64,000 nucleotides of DNA from Bolinopsis microptera (GCF_026151205.1 NC_087077.1:12436983-12500982); one strand, 5' to 3'; shown: positions 1 to 12,535, numbered from the stretch's first letter. Made by a program: numbers and translations. The notes: a model not told the origin generated them from the letters alone.

Positions 1-149
1 TTCTTAAGTTTATTAATTTCATAAGTAATTATTTGATAATTTGGCTTTGTCTACCTTTGCAAAGGATTCTCAAAGCACTTCCTCCTCTATTCAATGTTCT
101 AAGCTATGTTAAAAATATTATCCTCCCAACGTCGACAATTACACTGTTT

Positions 150-705
150 CTATCTACCCTGAATCTCCCTCTGCCCACCTCTTCTAGATTGCAGACCCAC
201 CATTCTGATTGCCAGACCCAATCTTCTACGGCGGAGACCCGCCATTCTGGTTGCCAGACCCACTCTTCTAGGGCGAAGACCCACCATTCTGGTTGCCAGA
301 CCCACTATTCCAGAGTGTAGACCCACCATTATGGTTGCCAGACCCACTCTTCAAAGGTGAAGACCAACCATTTTGGTTGCCAGACCCACTCTTCTAGAGT
401 GAAGACCCACCATTCTGGTTGCCAGAACCACTCTTCTAGAGTGATGACCCACCATTCGGGTTGCCAGACTCACTATTCTAGAGTCCAGACCCACAATTAT
501 GGTTGCCATATCTCCTATATTCTAGTTTATAGACCCCCAATTCTGGTTGCCAGACCCACTCTTCTAAGGCGAAGACCCACCATTCTGGTAGCCAGACCCA
601 CTATTCCAGAGTGTAGACCCACCATTCTGGTTGCCAGACCCACTATTCTAGAGTCCAGTTTACCCACAATTCTGGTTACCATATCTCCTATATTCTAGTT
701 TATAA
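150..705. repeat. 42-bp minisatellite, left block
   Basis: Tandem units of about 42 bp built on GTTGCCAGACCCACTCTTCT followed by an AGAGTGAAGACCCACCATTCTG-like half. Because 42 is divisible by 3, both strands show long open frames of a 14-residue repeat. I treat these as repeat artefacts, not genes. The same array resumes at 2316, so the LINE between them landed inside one array. Confidence 0.9.
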
Positions 706-769
706 TAGACTCAATAGCTCATATACAAATTTCCAAATTCTTGTCCCCTTATATTGACATTGGAAAAGG

Positions 770-1893
770 AACAAAGCAGGGACACCCCTATCACCGGACC
801 TTTTTAAAATCTATATCAAAGACTTGTCATCTCTCCTGAAATCTGTTGGTGATTATCCTATTCTAGCTGACGTCCTAATATCACATCTGCTCTGGGCTGA
901 CGATCTTGTCCTACTTGCCCTAAGTCCCAAGGCATTGCAAGGCAATATCAACATCCTATTCGACTTCTGTAACTCTATGGGCCTTGAAGTAAACATTAAA
1001 AAAAACCAAGATTCTCATATTCTGCCCTCCTAAAAGAAAACAATCCTATGAAACATTCATTTTGGGAGGCCAGCCCATCCAACACACCGAAAAATACTGC
1101 TATCTTGGCATAATATTCCACAGAAATGGATCTTTTACAGCAGCAAATACTGAGCTGAGGGCCAAGGCTCTCCGTGCTCTATATGGCCTCCAAGGCAATA
1201 TCGTTAAAGATGCCCTCTCTCACAGTTCCCTAAACATTTTATTTGACTCTCTAATAAAACCGATCCTGCTCTATGGCTGCCAAATCTTATGTCCCCACTC
1301 AAAAACCATGAGATACCTCTCCAAAACGTATAGCAAAGCCAACCCCAAGCATACTCTCAAGTACATCTCACAAGACCACTATGAAAGTTTCCACCTTAAG
1401 TTTATCAAGTGTTCCTCGTCTGTCTATTCAAAAGCATCAAATATAGGCTGCTGGGGCGAAAGTGGGCGCCACCCCCTATTCTTTGAAGCCTGCAAACTTG
1501 CAATAGATTTCTATAGTCGCCTTGAAAGCACTGAAAATGAACTTCTCTCCGCTGCATTTCAAGAGCAGATTATGCTGGGCCTTCCTTGGTACACCAACAT
1601 CTCCAATCTTATCACCAAATATAACTTCCCCACTCATCCTCTTCAAAATCCAAGCTCTCTACCCAAATCAGTCACAACATGAGGGAAGAATTTGTGGATA
1701 CCTGGAAATCTGCCAAGGCATCCTCACCTAAATTAGAATTTTACAATCAAATTAAACATGATTTTGAACCAGAAACATACTTGGGAGTGGTTAAGATCCC
1801 TGATGCTCGGAAAAGCTTAACAAGGTTTTGTATTAGCTGCCACAATCTTTACATTGAGAGGGGCCGTTACGAAACCCCCCTAGAACCAAATTA
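770..1893 (+). pseudogene. LINE reverse transcriptase fragment, frameshifted
   Basis: Conceptual translation gives the RT motifs in order: a GTKQG box near 770-790, then PLSPDLF in the next frame (one base lost between them), then the catalytic box WADDLVLLA near 894-920, then a thumb segment containing YCYLGIIFHRNGSF near 1095-1135 and KPILLYGCQ near 1258-1284. Reading frame changes at about 785, 1033 and 1680 show that it is dead. The downstream part (LLSAAFQEQIMLGLPW and beyond) is the C-terminal tail usual after the RT of this LINE group. Enzymatically it would have been RNA-directed DNA polymerase. Confidence 0.8.
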
Positions 1894-2232
1894 ATGTTCT
1901 AACTGACTGTTTACTCTACTCCTCAGTTAGAGAAAAATTTAACTTCCATCCCAAAAATATTACTGACCTAGCTAGGTTTGCTATCCGATAAAACTTTAGA
2001 CCCTACAAAATGTACTGCCACAGCAAGAGCAATCCATTCAATTCTCTCTGTGAACGAACTGTGGACCTCAAAATAAGATCGAAATCTACAAATCCGATCT
2101 ATTTATAGAAAAATAGTATTATAAAACATTTCTATTTTATCCCTACACATTTATAAGTAACTAAAATTTTGTAACCTTAAATTATTTCAGAATTATAACT
2201 ATTGTGAATTCAATAAAATAATTATCACTTTT

Positions 2233-2304
2233 GTATCCTTGTATCCTTGTATCCTTGTATCCTTGTATCCTTGTATCCTTGTATCCTTGTATCCTTGTAT
2301 CCTT
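2233..2304 (+). repeat. (GTATCCTT)9 tail of the LINE
   Basis: Nine perfect 8-bp units followed by a decayed unit, directly at the 3' end of the LINE and immediately before the target duplication. Short 3' repeats of this type serve as the terminal recognition element in CR1/L2-like LINEs. Confidence 0.85.
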
Positions 2305-2315
2305 TTATCCTATCC

Positions 2316-2752
2316 TAGACTCCCAATTCTGGTTGCCAGACCCACTCTTCTAGAGTGTAGACCTACAATTTTGGTTGCCAGACCCGCTCTTCTAGAGTGA
2401 AGACCCACCATTCTGGTTGCCAGAACCACTCTTCTAGAGTGATGACCCACCATTCGGGTTACCAGACCCACTATTCTAGAGTCCAGACCCACAATTCTGG
2501 TTACCATATCTCATATATTTTAGTTTATAGACCCCCAATTCTGGTTGCCAGACCCACTCTTCTATAGTGAAGACCCACTATTCTAGAATGCAGACCCACC
2601 ATTCTGGTTGCCAGATCCACTCTTCTACGGCGAAGACCCGCCATTCTGGTTGCTAGACCCACTATTCCAGAGTGTAGACCCACCATTCTGTTTGCCAGAC
2701 CCACTCTTCTAGGGCGGAGACCCACCTCGCCCCCCCCCCCCCCCCCCCCCCC
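2316..2752. repeat. 42-bp minisatellite, right block, ending in poly-C
   Basis: Continuation of the array seen at 150-705, with the same 42-bp unit. It ends in a C homopolymer at about 2729-2752, where coverage or assembly length may be unreliable. Confidence 0.85.
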
Positions 2753-2759
2753 CATTATT

Positions 2760-3739
2760 TAAGACGATCACATGTGATATATTTAGCAGCAGTCCTTTAA
2801 GTTTAATTACATCTTATATTATCTCGGTGCTGATATTTATAATCATTTTCGCAGCGCTGTACCTACTGTGGTTGAGTGAAGGTCCCAACTTTGGGGGTTT
2901 AGTTTCTTGAAATCAGTCGATGTTGTGTGTACTCCAGTCATGGTTCCCAAGTAAGCTGCTTTTCGTGACCTCCTAATTATTATAATCGGCGACAATATCT
3001 CGTTTCATTTCATGATCGAAATGTTTACCAATTCGTGTGATATTTGATATTTGACTTCTGATAGAGGTCCTGATTCTATATCTAATGCATTGTTCTTGTC
3101 TATTACATAACCCCAGAACTTGAAAGGTTTCAGTTTTTACACGTCTAACAACCCTCGTGTTTTGTTTCAGAGCGTGATATCAACGAAGCGGCCTCTGCTA
3201 TTGTGCACGACGCGATTCTGTCACACATATGGTCCCTTCGAAGACTTATGTTCACACTACCAGGCCCCCTACATATCATCTACTACGGATGTCTTTTAAA
3301 TGTCCTCCGCAAGTGACAAGCAGTTCAGACGACCAATGTTGCGTGAACTGCTATGATGATCTTAAGATGCTGGCAGGCTGTACATCACATAAAAACGAAC
3401 AAACTAAGACTGATGGTTAACATAATGTTCATTTGATTATCATGCCGTGCTATGTTTTCATGTATTAGATTTAATATCTTATCTGCTTAAAAGAATTGTG
3501 TTATCATTTAGACATCAAGCTTCGTAAACTCGACATTTTCAATAGCTGTGGGCTAAACAAGTTTTCGCCATATTTCAGTCACCGTTTATCTTGTTGTCAT
3601 TATATCTGGTGGTTCAGACGAATACACAATCTTACGTTCCGTTAAATATAACAAAAGGCGTGGTTAGTCACTGTAAATGCATCAAAACTGTCCGAAGAAA
3701 TAGCTAAAGAAATTGTGCCAAATACTGGCAAATTTTTAA
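2760..3739. other. Unassigned sequence
   Basis: No gene or repeat that I can support. A two-exon reading of 58 codons (2920-2950 joined to 3171-3316 through GTAAGC and TTTGTTTCAG) is possible but unsupported by any recognisable motif. Confidence 0.4.
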
Positions 3740-4705
3740 AACTCTGCTCTCTTTAATTATTGAAATCCATCCAAGTAAAAAGTTGTATTACCAGAGTTGT
3801 ATTCAAACAACCTTGTCTACGGCTTCTTGGAAGAAAATGGAACCGGATTCTATTGGACGTTCTGAAAATGGTAAGGCTGAAAATGGTAGGGCTACAAAAC
3901 TAAGTTGGAACACATCTTGTTTGAATACTGTTGAACCAAATTCAACTCTCTGCAACAACACAAGCAGACAAAATTTCTCAAAATCCGTTTTATCTGCTCA
4001 ACTGGTTCTAAATTCTTGAATCCAGCCAAGGGTATAATGGGTGTTCTGGGAGTGCTAGGGCCACCAAACTTCGTAGGAACACTATTAGGGTCAATACCAA
4101 ACGATTCCGACCTGTTTTGGGGCCATCCGACGAGTTTTAGAAAAAAAATTCATTTTTGTTCATTCCGTTCATTCCATGACTCAGGGAGCCTCTGGCGACA
4201 ATTTTGACGTCAAAATAGTTAGTAAACACATCCCCCTACACCGTACAATCATCTGCAGCACTCTGCAGCCCCTTTAACAGACTAAAATGACCGTATCAAA
4301 ATGCCTCAAAAACCGTATCATCTGGTATCAATATCGGATACTCAGGAACCAGCTTTCTGATACGGAAATGGAATCAAGTCTCTAGTGGGCGTTCTGGGAG
4401 TGCTAGGGCCACCAAACTTTGTAGGAACACTATAAGGGTCAATACCAAACGATTCCGACCTGTTTTGGGGCAATCCGACGAGTTTTAGAAAAAAAATTCA
4501 TTTTTGTTCATTCCGTTCATTCCATGACTCAGGGAGCCTCTGGCGACAATTTTGACGTCAAAATAGTTAGTAAACACATCCCCCTACACCGTGAAACCAT
4601 TTCCAGCACTCTGAGACTACTTTAACAGACTAAAATGACCGTATCAAAATGCCTCAAAAACCGTATCATCTGGTTCCACAATTTCCGATTTATCTTCTGT
4701 TTGCC
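3740..4705 (+). repeat. Partial copy of the palindrome repeat family
   Basis: This is a dispersed copy of sequence found in the arms of the palindrome at 49.6-60.4 kb. It starts with the segment matched at 59,445-59,715, then has two tandem units of about 350 bp, each with the phrases GTGCTAGGGCCACCAAACTT and GTTAGTAAACACATCCCCCT. It ends at the same family terminus as the palindrome, CCGTATCATCTGGTTCCACA followed by a TTCATCTTCTG-like end. The 78-codon frame at 3783-4019 is part of the repeat and I do not call it a gene. Confidence 0.8.
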
Positions 4706-7480
4706 GCGGACGCGATACCTGAAACCTAATGAAAGCTTACGGCGCGGCTGACATTGTCATGCTTTCAGCCGCGCTACGTTTCCAGTTTCAGGCGCGCTAC
4801 GTTTCAATACCACTCGTAGGTGGGCACACCACTGTGAGGCACAGTGGTGCATCTCGCCGATCTACCGAAGGATTGATGCATAACAACAAGACACGCGCTA
4901 AAGACGCGCATTTTCTGAGTGATGTTAACGATAGCTTTAAATTCACTGATGTCATTATTATTCAGCGTGACCGGTAATAGTTTAAAAATCAGAAGGAGAA
5001 AACACATGTTTAAATTACTAAAAAAGGAGTATCACTTTACAGGATTGAATTTAAATATAGTCATAATAGATAAGAGAGGAATTTGTTTCCCTTTGAATCA
5101 ATCAAACTAGATGAATTGTTGTAAATACTTAGATCAAACTATCAATCTACAGGCTATCGTCAAACATGTTGCAAGGCGTCATCTTCAGTGACATAATAGA
5201 TAAGAGTTTATTAACTATCATGCCAACTTTAGAGACGGTAACCACATTAAACTAAAGTTTTCCCAATCAAAATAAAGGGTTTATACAAAATAAAAGGTTT
5301 ATGCACTAGACTGCGAGACAATTAACCTTATGCAATGCAGGTTAGTATAACTATAATATCGGACTGAGTTGAAATTTCTGAGAGCATGATACCCCAAAAT
5401 AAATATATGCCTGTGTCTGGCAATAGCGTTCAGATGGCTTCCGAACTTGTGCGGATAAGATAATATAAAAAATACAAATAAACTATAATAACAATCTGAA
5501 AATTAATGTATCAGTACAGATCTTATACTCGAAATCAGGCACTTTCAAAACATTTCTCTTAAATTATCTTTCTTAACACCGTTCAATTATAACTTTAAAT
5601 TAAAATATTATGATGATCCGGACGATGATAAATATTAAATTACAACTGATTATATTTATGGATTTCGGCCTGTCGATGCTGGAAGCTGATCAGCTAATCG
5701 TTAATCGTTACCATGTGACAAGAATAGTATGATGAACCTCCCAATCAGTATCTATGTATCAAAAGAAAATATTGATCTAATTCAACTCGTCGGGAGCCCT
5801 TTTGAAACATCTCGAAGTTAGAGTGCAGAGTGCATGATTACTGATTATCAGCACGATTGGGTGAAACAAAGACGAAACCGTGTGTTGATTAGAATTAAAA
5901 GAGGAAGATATTTAGTGATAAATTGTGCACTCTTGCATTTAAGTTTTAATTGTTAGACTTGTTCGATGTAGGGCCTTTAATTTAACCTAATACTAATGCA
6001 GTTACTTAATACTTGGTAAGTCTAGGGAAAACAGGTGCTAGTTGTCGGAAATGAAATGGAGTCTGTTCCTGATCGAAGTTACATGATGCTGATAGATTTG
6101 ATGCAGCTCAGCACTCAGCAGCCACTGTCTTCAAATAGAGTGTTCCAGTTCTGCAATCTGCAGTCTCAAATGTTTTCGCCCATCTTTTCTTTTCATCGTG
6201 GTTATAGAAGACAGACCTGAAGAAATACTAGTATAATGATAATATAGGTAACATGTCCAGAATGAGTAAAATTGAATTATCGGCAAATTTACTTATGTGA
6301 AAACTCCCAACAGGGTGGCGCTGGCCCAGAAGTAACTGCACACAAGCAACCCTTTAATGATCACGCACGTAATTTGTGTGAAAATATGTAACTCATTTAA
6401 CGAAGTCAGTGAAAAGAACCTACCTTTATTTACCAATGTCGATTTTTTGCTTGTGATGAAGTAGTCCTCGCAAATGTGAGATATGTATGTAGTTTGTTTT
6501 TAAAAGTAGGATTGTAGTCATAGTCGATGTATAGCGACGGTAGTTTACCAGCAGCTCCCTGTACAAATAGAAATGTGGTTTTTATATAATATTACTAGTT
6601 AAATTAATGAGTACAATGCAGGAATAAAAAAATGTGTCTTAAATGTTTTATATTAAATGTGTTATAATTATATTAACCACCTTATATTCGTATAATATGT
6701 ACTCACAAACAATGATAGTCCCAACTGTTTTTAATTGCTTATAATTTAAACCTTCTTATTAAATAATTTAGATGACTGTGTCTGATCTAAAATTGCACGA
6801 GAAATAGAGAAAATTAGGTCTCAGACAGAACTCGACCGGGATATAACCGGCGCAGCCGGAATACCGGCTGGTATTTGGCGATTTTGTACCGGTACCGGCC
6901 GGGATTTTGGTTTTAGCCGGGATTTTTCCAAAATAAATTCAGTTTTTCTCAACGTTAATTTGAGTCCAAAATTAACAAATCTGTGAACATTTTCCTAAAA
7001 CATTTTGACGAAGTCATTGAACAATGGAGACTGGAGTCAATCTATATTTAACATAATCATGGGTGTACGAATTATGGACTTCTTTCTGACTTATGACTTA
7101 ATTATTGTGACTAAGTGTCACGGCTCACGGTCTTGTGTTACCGAGGGACAAGTAAAACAGAGTTCTCCGGGTAAAGAAAGCATTAATAAATGCTATTCAG
7201 TATTCATCCTATTCAATTATTCAGGTAAGGTGATGTAAACTGTAAAGTGATAAGCTCCAACGTCAAACACCATGTTCAATTAAATAAGTTTAAGTAACCA
7301 ATACCAGATCACAGGATTGTTATAGTTACGGAGACTGTTGGAAACGATGCAAACCAGGATCGGACTCCTATCAGAAATAGTCGACCACCGGTCCAGCCTC
7401 CCTCAAACTCAAATGCCCTACCACTACCCCAGACCACATCCACCTCTTCAGCCAGGAACAGCGCTCCCACTATACCACTA
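4706..7480. other. No gene seen; small hairpin and CCGG-rich patch
   Basis: AT-rich unique-looking sequence without a supportable gene. A perfect 10-bp hairpin (CACCACTGTG / CACAGTGGTG, 3-nt loop) lies at 4827-4849, next to a GC-rich CATCTCGCCGATC segment that also occurs near 33.95-34.02 kb. A patch at 6838-6925 is dense in ACCGG/CCGGGAT motifs. Confidence 0.5.
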
Positions 7481-7482
7481 CC

Positions 7483-7728
7483 AGCAGTTCCTACCGCCTC
7501 AGAGGATACACTGCACGTGCCCGTTATTCCTCATGCCTCGTCTTAAATGTCCAGTCCATGAATCCTAGTGCATCAAGTGCGAGTATATGGGAAGTGCCAA
7601 AAATCTCAGCTCTTATTCAGGAGAAATCCAAAAACCACTCGTTACCGTTTATTGCACTTACGGAAACGTGGCTCAAGTCCTACATGTCAGACAAATACAA
7701 AATGTGCATCACCTCTTTCTCCTGCTGA
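7483..7728 (+). pseudogene. LINE apurinic-type endonuclease fragment
   Basis: One frame of 81 codons reads VLNVQSMNP, then PFIALTETWLKSYMSD. This is the start of the APE-like endonuclease domain of CR1-type LINEs; the E of TETWL is the metal-binding residue. The frame closes at 7726. The preceding 150 bp in another frame is proline/serine rich, like the region upstream of this domain in such elements. The rest of the element is missing or scrambled to about 7930. Function in an intact element is target-site nicking. Confidence 0.7.
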
Positions 7729-7929
7729 GCAGAACCTCCCCCTTAAAAGTAAACAAATCTGCATCGCCTCCCAACGACAATCCAGATATATTAAGCAGCA
7801 GAGACAATCATTTAAGGAGACTTCGATATCTATCAGGATCATGATTTTACTGCCTGAGAACTCAGCACTTCAGGACGAAACATATAATATTTGGTTTTCT
7901 CGATTTCATTCATATTTAGACAGAAGTCC

Positions 7930-9052
7930 GTGTAGATAATTGGTTATAGAATAATTGGATATAATTTTATGCGAAGTTGTGTCTGCGAAAATATACGTGT
8001 GAACTGGTCATCCCGCAAATGCTGAAAAAGTAGATGTTACCTATCATAAAATAACCGCTCGCACCGTACAGTGTACACGACAGAGTTGTGACTGCGTTTA
8101 CAAATTCTTTATCATATTGATGTGTTGCCATGGCAACCGAAACTCCATCGGAAGATCGGCCTGTAAGGCATAATCATGATAATACACAGTATCAAAACAT
8201 TGCCATTGATATCATAGCAACATTCCAGAGATTAGATTATGTGTGTGTGTAAGAAAATGTATGTTATAGTATTATACAGTCTGCTAGAACATTCCGTTTA
8301 CACATGGTGGCCGATAACAACTTGTTTAATTTATCTCCGAATTACACACAAATTTCTGAAAGTTTCGTAGACTTAAATCAATTACAGAGGGTGTGGCTAT
8401 TGGCCAGCCCCTCTATTTCACTATTATGGTTGAAACTATAAGAATACAGATTATATTGTTACAGTGATTTTACAAAAGTCGAAACAGTAAACACCAATTT
8501 GTAGGATACTTTAAATCACACCAAAATTGGTCCCAGAATGCAATGAAATCTGATGGCGTCTTTTCAGTGAAAAAGAGGCCACACCCTCTGTAATTGAGGG
8601 GGGTAGGAAGCTCAATCTTATCAATCTCAATTTTGGAAAAATCGTGTTTCAGAATTGAGAAAATTGAGAAAATTGAAAAATGGACATCTTTATCTTTCCA
8701 AGTAACTAATTCATACACGAGCTAAATGTATGATGAAAATATGTTTCAAACTTATTACTGTGAAATGATTAATTATCTTATATTTGAGTTTGATCCTTTT
8801 GAACAGCTGCTGAGCAATAAAACGCATGCATAATATTAAATAGTAGAAATGATTAGGTAAAATATGATCAAAGTAATCATCACGTGAACGACCCATGGTT
8901 TTGCTAAAGGGGACGGATATGATTGTTAGTAGGTAATGTATAAGGGGGAGATAACGTTTTTTTTTTTGTTTTTTTTGTTTCAAAAATTTACTTTAACCAT
9001 AACAGAAAAAACAAAAATTCATTTTGAGCCATTTCGAAGGAAATAGTAACTA
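7930..9052. other. No gene seen; hairpin repeat copy
   Basis: Nothing codes convincingly. At about 8590-8690 there is a copy of a small AATTGAGA/TCTCAATT-rich hairpin repeat that recurs at about 12,745-12,831. Confidence 0.4.
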
Positions 9053-9066
9053 GTAAAGGTTGAGAC

Positions 9067-9710
9067 TAGCTAGAGGTCTGTGGTCACCGATGGAGATGGC
9101 ATCTTTTGATATTAGGGTTTTACAGCCCGGAGCCAAATCCAACACTAATCAAGACACCCCAGAAAAGTTGTACAGTAAGCATGAGAGAGAGAGAAAGAAA
9201 GGAAATATGGAGACCGCTGTGTAAAGATTGAAAAAGGAACCTGCAATGGTCTTGTATTCTCTACCAACGGAGGTATGAGCCCACAGGCTACCATGTTCCT
9301 TAAAAGAGTAGCAACACTTCTGGCAGCCAAGACCAGCCGGGACAAAAGCCTCATCATGGCGAATCTAAGACATCGTTTGAGGTTTGAGCTACTTAAAACA
9401 GTTTTGATAGCAGTGAGAGGACACAGAGGACGGTATTATGAGAAAGCGATACCTGTTGACGAACTCGACCTCAATCTTGCACACACCACCAATGATGAAG
9501 ACAGGGGTGATGATGTTGATGAGGAAGATGAGGAAGATGAGGAAGATGATGAAGTTGAGAATGAGGTTGAGAATGTAGAGGGAGAGCTTTTAGAAGAGTG
9601 AGCTGAATGGAAGACAAGATTCTATTCCATTTTATTGATTATTATATTTATTGAAATAAAGATATAATATCCATTACTCCAGGAGTGGCGACAAGATATA
9701 TATAAAAAAA
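9067..9710 (+). mobile_element. 5'-truncated LINE fragment with 14-bp target duplication
   Basis: GTAAAGGTTGAGAC occurs at 9053-9066 and again at 9711-9724, flanking a segment that contains only the C-terminal end of a retroelement ORF, an AATAAA at about 9655 and an A-rich end. This fits target-primed reverse transcription with severe 5' truncation. The 14-bp duplication is direct evidence that the fragment is a complete insertion event rather than an eroded older copy. Confidence 0.8.
9069..9601 (+). pseudogene. C-terminal domain of a LINE ORF2-type protein
   Basis: The open frame reads ARGLW, SFDIRVLQPGAKSN, YSKHEREKERKYGDRC, NGLVFSTNGGMSPQAT, LKRVATLLAAK and RLRFELLKTVLIAVRG. From memory of such sequences, this series is the conserved tail that follows the reverse transcriptase in a LINE group common in cnidarians, molluscs and other invertebrates. 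It then enters an acidic stretch (DEEDEEDEED) and stops at 9601. There is no RT, endonuclease or start in the fragment, so it is non-functional by truncation. The ATG at 9275 is internal and is not the real start. Confidence 0.65.
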
Positions 9711-9819
9711 GTAAAGGTTGAGACAGCCTTGTTACACAAATATATCATTAATATAATTTTCAGAGAGATTTCAGGGCTCATGTTTGTTTTTGTCCGTTCG
9801 ATTTTGTCCGTTTTTAGAA

Positions 9820-12535
9820 AATGAGGAGGAGGAGTACTGAGGAGGAAGACGGCACTGAGGAGGACTGAGGAGGACTGACGAGGAGGAGGACTGAGAAGGA
9901 GGAGGAGGTGGAAGTGGAAGTGGAGGAGGACTGAGGAGGAAGAAGAGGAGGAGGACAATGAGGACTGTGGAGAAGGAGGACTGAGGAGAAGGAAGAGGAG
10001 GAGGAGGACTGAGGAGAAGGGGGAGGACTGAGGAGGATGAGGACTGGGGAGGAGGAGGAGGAGGACTGAGGAGGACCGAGTATAAGTAGTAGGATGAGGA
10101 TTAAGGAGGAGGAGGAGGAAGAAGACAGAGGAAGAGTAGAACTGAGAATGTGTCTTATATACAAGGACTGAGGAGGAGGAGGACTGAAGAAGAGGAGGAC
10201 CGAGGAAGAGGTGGAGGAGGAGGAGGACTGGGGAGAAGGAGGATGAAGAGAAGAGGAGGAGGATGAGTAGGAGGACTGAAGAGGAGGAGGACTGAGAAAG
10301 ACTGAGGGTGAGGATGAGGATTGAGGAGGAGGAGGAGGAGTAGGAGGAAGAGGAAGAGGAAGAGGAAGAGAAGGGAGAGAACTGAAGATTGAAGAAGAGT
10401 AGAACTGAGAATGTGTCGCACATACAAGGACAGAGGAGGAGGAGGACAGAAGAAGAGGAGGACCATGGAAGAGATGGAGGAGGAGGAGGACTGGGGAGGA
10501 GGAGGATGAATAGGAAGAGGAGGAGGATGAGTAGGAGGACCGAAGAGGGGGAGGAGGAGGAGGAGGACTGAGAAAGACTGAGGAGGAGGATGAGGATTGA
10601 GGCCTGAGGAGGAGAAGGAGGAAGAGAAGGGGAAGAACTGAAGAAGAGTAGAACCGAGAATGTGCCGTACATACAATTACTGAGGAGGAAGAGGATGACT
10701 GAGGAAGAGAAGGACTGAGTAAGAGGTAAAGGAGGAGGAGAACTGGTGAGGAGGAGGATAAAGACGAAGAGGAGGAGGATGAGTAGAAGGACCGAAGAAG
10801 AGGAGGAGGACTGAGAAAGACTGAGGAGGAGAATAAGGATTGAGGACTGAGGAGGAGAAGGGGGAAGAGAAGGGAGAAAACTGAAGAAGAGTAGAACTGA
10901 GAATGTGTCGTACATACAAGGAATGAGGAGGAAGAGGATGACTGAAGAGGAGGAGGACTGAGGAAGAGGAGGACTGAGGAAGAAGTGGAGGAGGGGAGAA
11001 CTGGGGAGGAGGAGGATAAAGAGGAAAAGAAGGACGGAATGGGACTGAGGAGTACGAACACTGAGGAGGATCAGTAGGACTGAAAAGGAAGAGGACTGAG
11101 GAGGAAAAGGAGGAGGAGAAGGAGAATGACTGAGGAGAAGGAGGACTGAGGAGGAAGAGGATGAGGATGGGGAGGAGGGGGACTGAGAACGATGACTGAG
11201 GAGGAAGAGGACTGAGGAGGGGGACTGAGGAGGAGGACTTAGGAGGAGGAGGACTGACGAAGAGGAAAGGGAGGAGGGGAAAGGAGGAGGAAGCATCTAC
11301 ATGTTATTTCCGTAACAGTTTTTGTCCGTTTATGATCATTTACGTCTGTTTCTGTCCGTTTTTGAGGAGGAGGAGGATGAGGGTGGGGATAAGGAGGACT
11401 GAGGAGGAGGAGGATGCGTAGGAGGACTGGAGAGGAGGAGGTTGAGAAGGTTTGAGGAAAAGGAGGACTGAGGAGGAGGGGGAAGAGGTAGAGGAGGACT
11501 GAGGAGAAGGAGGACTGATAAAGAGGAGGATGAGGAGGAGGATGAGTAGGAGGCCTGAGAAGGATGTTAAGGAGGAGGAGAACTGAGGAGGAGGACTGAT
11601 GAGGAGGAGGGGGAGGAGGGGAGAAGGAGGATCTAAATGTTATTATCGTAACAGTTTTTGTCCGTTTATGTCCGTTTATGTCGATTTACGTCCGTTTCTG
11701 TCCGTTTTTTGAGGAGGAAGAGGAGGATGAGGGTGGGGAGAAGGAGGACTGACAATGTACTGTACATGCGAGGAGGAAAAGTAGGAGGACTGGAGAGGAG
11801 AAGGTTGAGAAGGTCTGAGGAAAAGAAGGACTGAGGAGGAGGGGGAAGAGGTTGAGGAGGACTGATAAAGAGGAGGATGAGGAGGAGGATGAGTAGGAGG
11901 ACTGAGAAGGATGATAAGGAGGAGAAGAACTGAGGAGGAGGAGGAGGAGGAGGAGTAGGAGGAGGAGGAGAAGGAGGAGGAGGAGGTGGAGGAGGAGGTG
12001 GAGGAGGAGGAGGAGGAGGAGGACTGAGGAGGAGGGGGAAGAGGTTGAGGAGGACTGAGGAGGAGGAGGGCTGATAAAGAGGAGGATGAGGAGGAGGATG
12101 AGTAGGAGGACTGAGAAGGACGATAAGGAGGAGGAGAAATGAGGAGGAGGAGGAGGAGGAGGAGGAGGAAGAGGTGGAGGAGGAGGAGGAGGAGGAGGAG
12201 GACTGAGGAGGAGGGGGAAGAGGTTGAGGAGGACTGAGGAGGAGGAGGACTGATAAAGAGGAGGAGGAGGAGGAGGAGGAGGAGGAGGAGGAGGAGGAGA
12301 AGGAGGAGGGAAGGAGGATCTAAATGTTATTATCGTAACAGTTTTTGTCCGTTTTAGTCCGTTTTGATGAGGATGGGGAGAAGGAGGACTGAGAAGGTAT
12401 TGTACATGTGAGGACTGAGGAGGACTGAGGGGAGGAGGATGCGTAGGACGGAAGAGGAGGAGGTTGAAGAGGACTGTGAAGAGAAGGACTGACGAGGATG
12501 GGGAGAAGGAGGAGGATGAGGAGGAGGAGGATGAT
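9820..12535. repeat. Polypurine (GGA-rich) compound satellite
   Basis: About 2.7 kb in which the + strand is almost wholly A and G, built of GAGGAGGACTGAG-like units. A higher-order period is visible: a GTAGAACTGAGAATGTGTC-type phrase recurs near 10,134, 10,399, 10,648 and 10,892, about 245-265 bp apart. A second phrase, TTATCGTAACAGTTTTTGTC plus TCCGTTT repeats, recurs near 11,310, 11,645 and 12,325. The long minus-strand frames rich in Ser, Pro and Leu are artefacts of CCT/CTC repetition. Confidence 0.9.

Larger units (their letters stand above)
713..2315 (+). mobile_element. 5'-truncated CR1-like non-LTR retrotransposon with 7-bp target duplication
   Basis: The insert lies between two blocks of one minisatellite and is flanked by TAGACTC at 706-712 and again at 2316-2322. 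It begins in the middle of the reverse transcriptase domain, runs through a 3' untranslated region, and ends in nine copies of GTATCCTT. A 5' truncation, a short 3' tandem tail and a short target duplication are the hallmarks of CR1/L2-type target-primed insertion. The family assignment rests on the RT motifs and the tail type, not on a database search. Confidence 0.75.

Noticed and set aside
2920-3316. Possible two-exon gene of 58 codons
   Set aside because: Donor CCAA|GTAAGC and acceptor TTTGTTTCAG fit, but the second exon is open in all three frames and no motif is recognisable.
3783-4019. Small frames shared with 50,265-50,519 and 59,459-59,713
   Set aside because: They recur because the DNA repeat recurs; there is no start context or domain, and indels change the frame among copies.
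9674-11296. 540-codon Ser/Pro/Leu-rich minus frame
   Set aside because: A product of the polypurine satellite; composition follows CCT/CTC repetition only.
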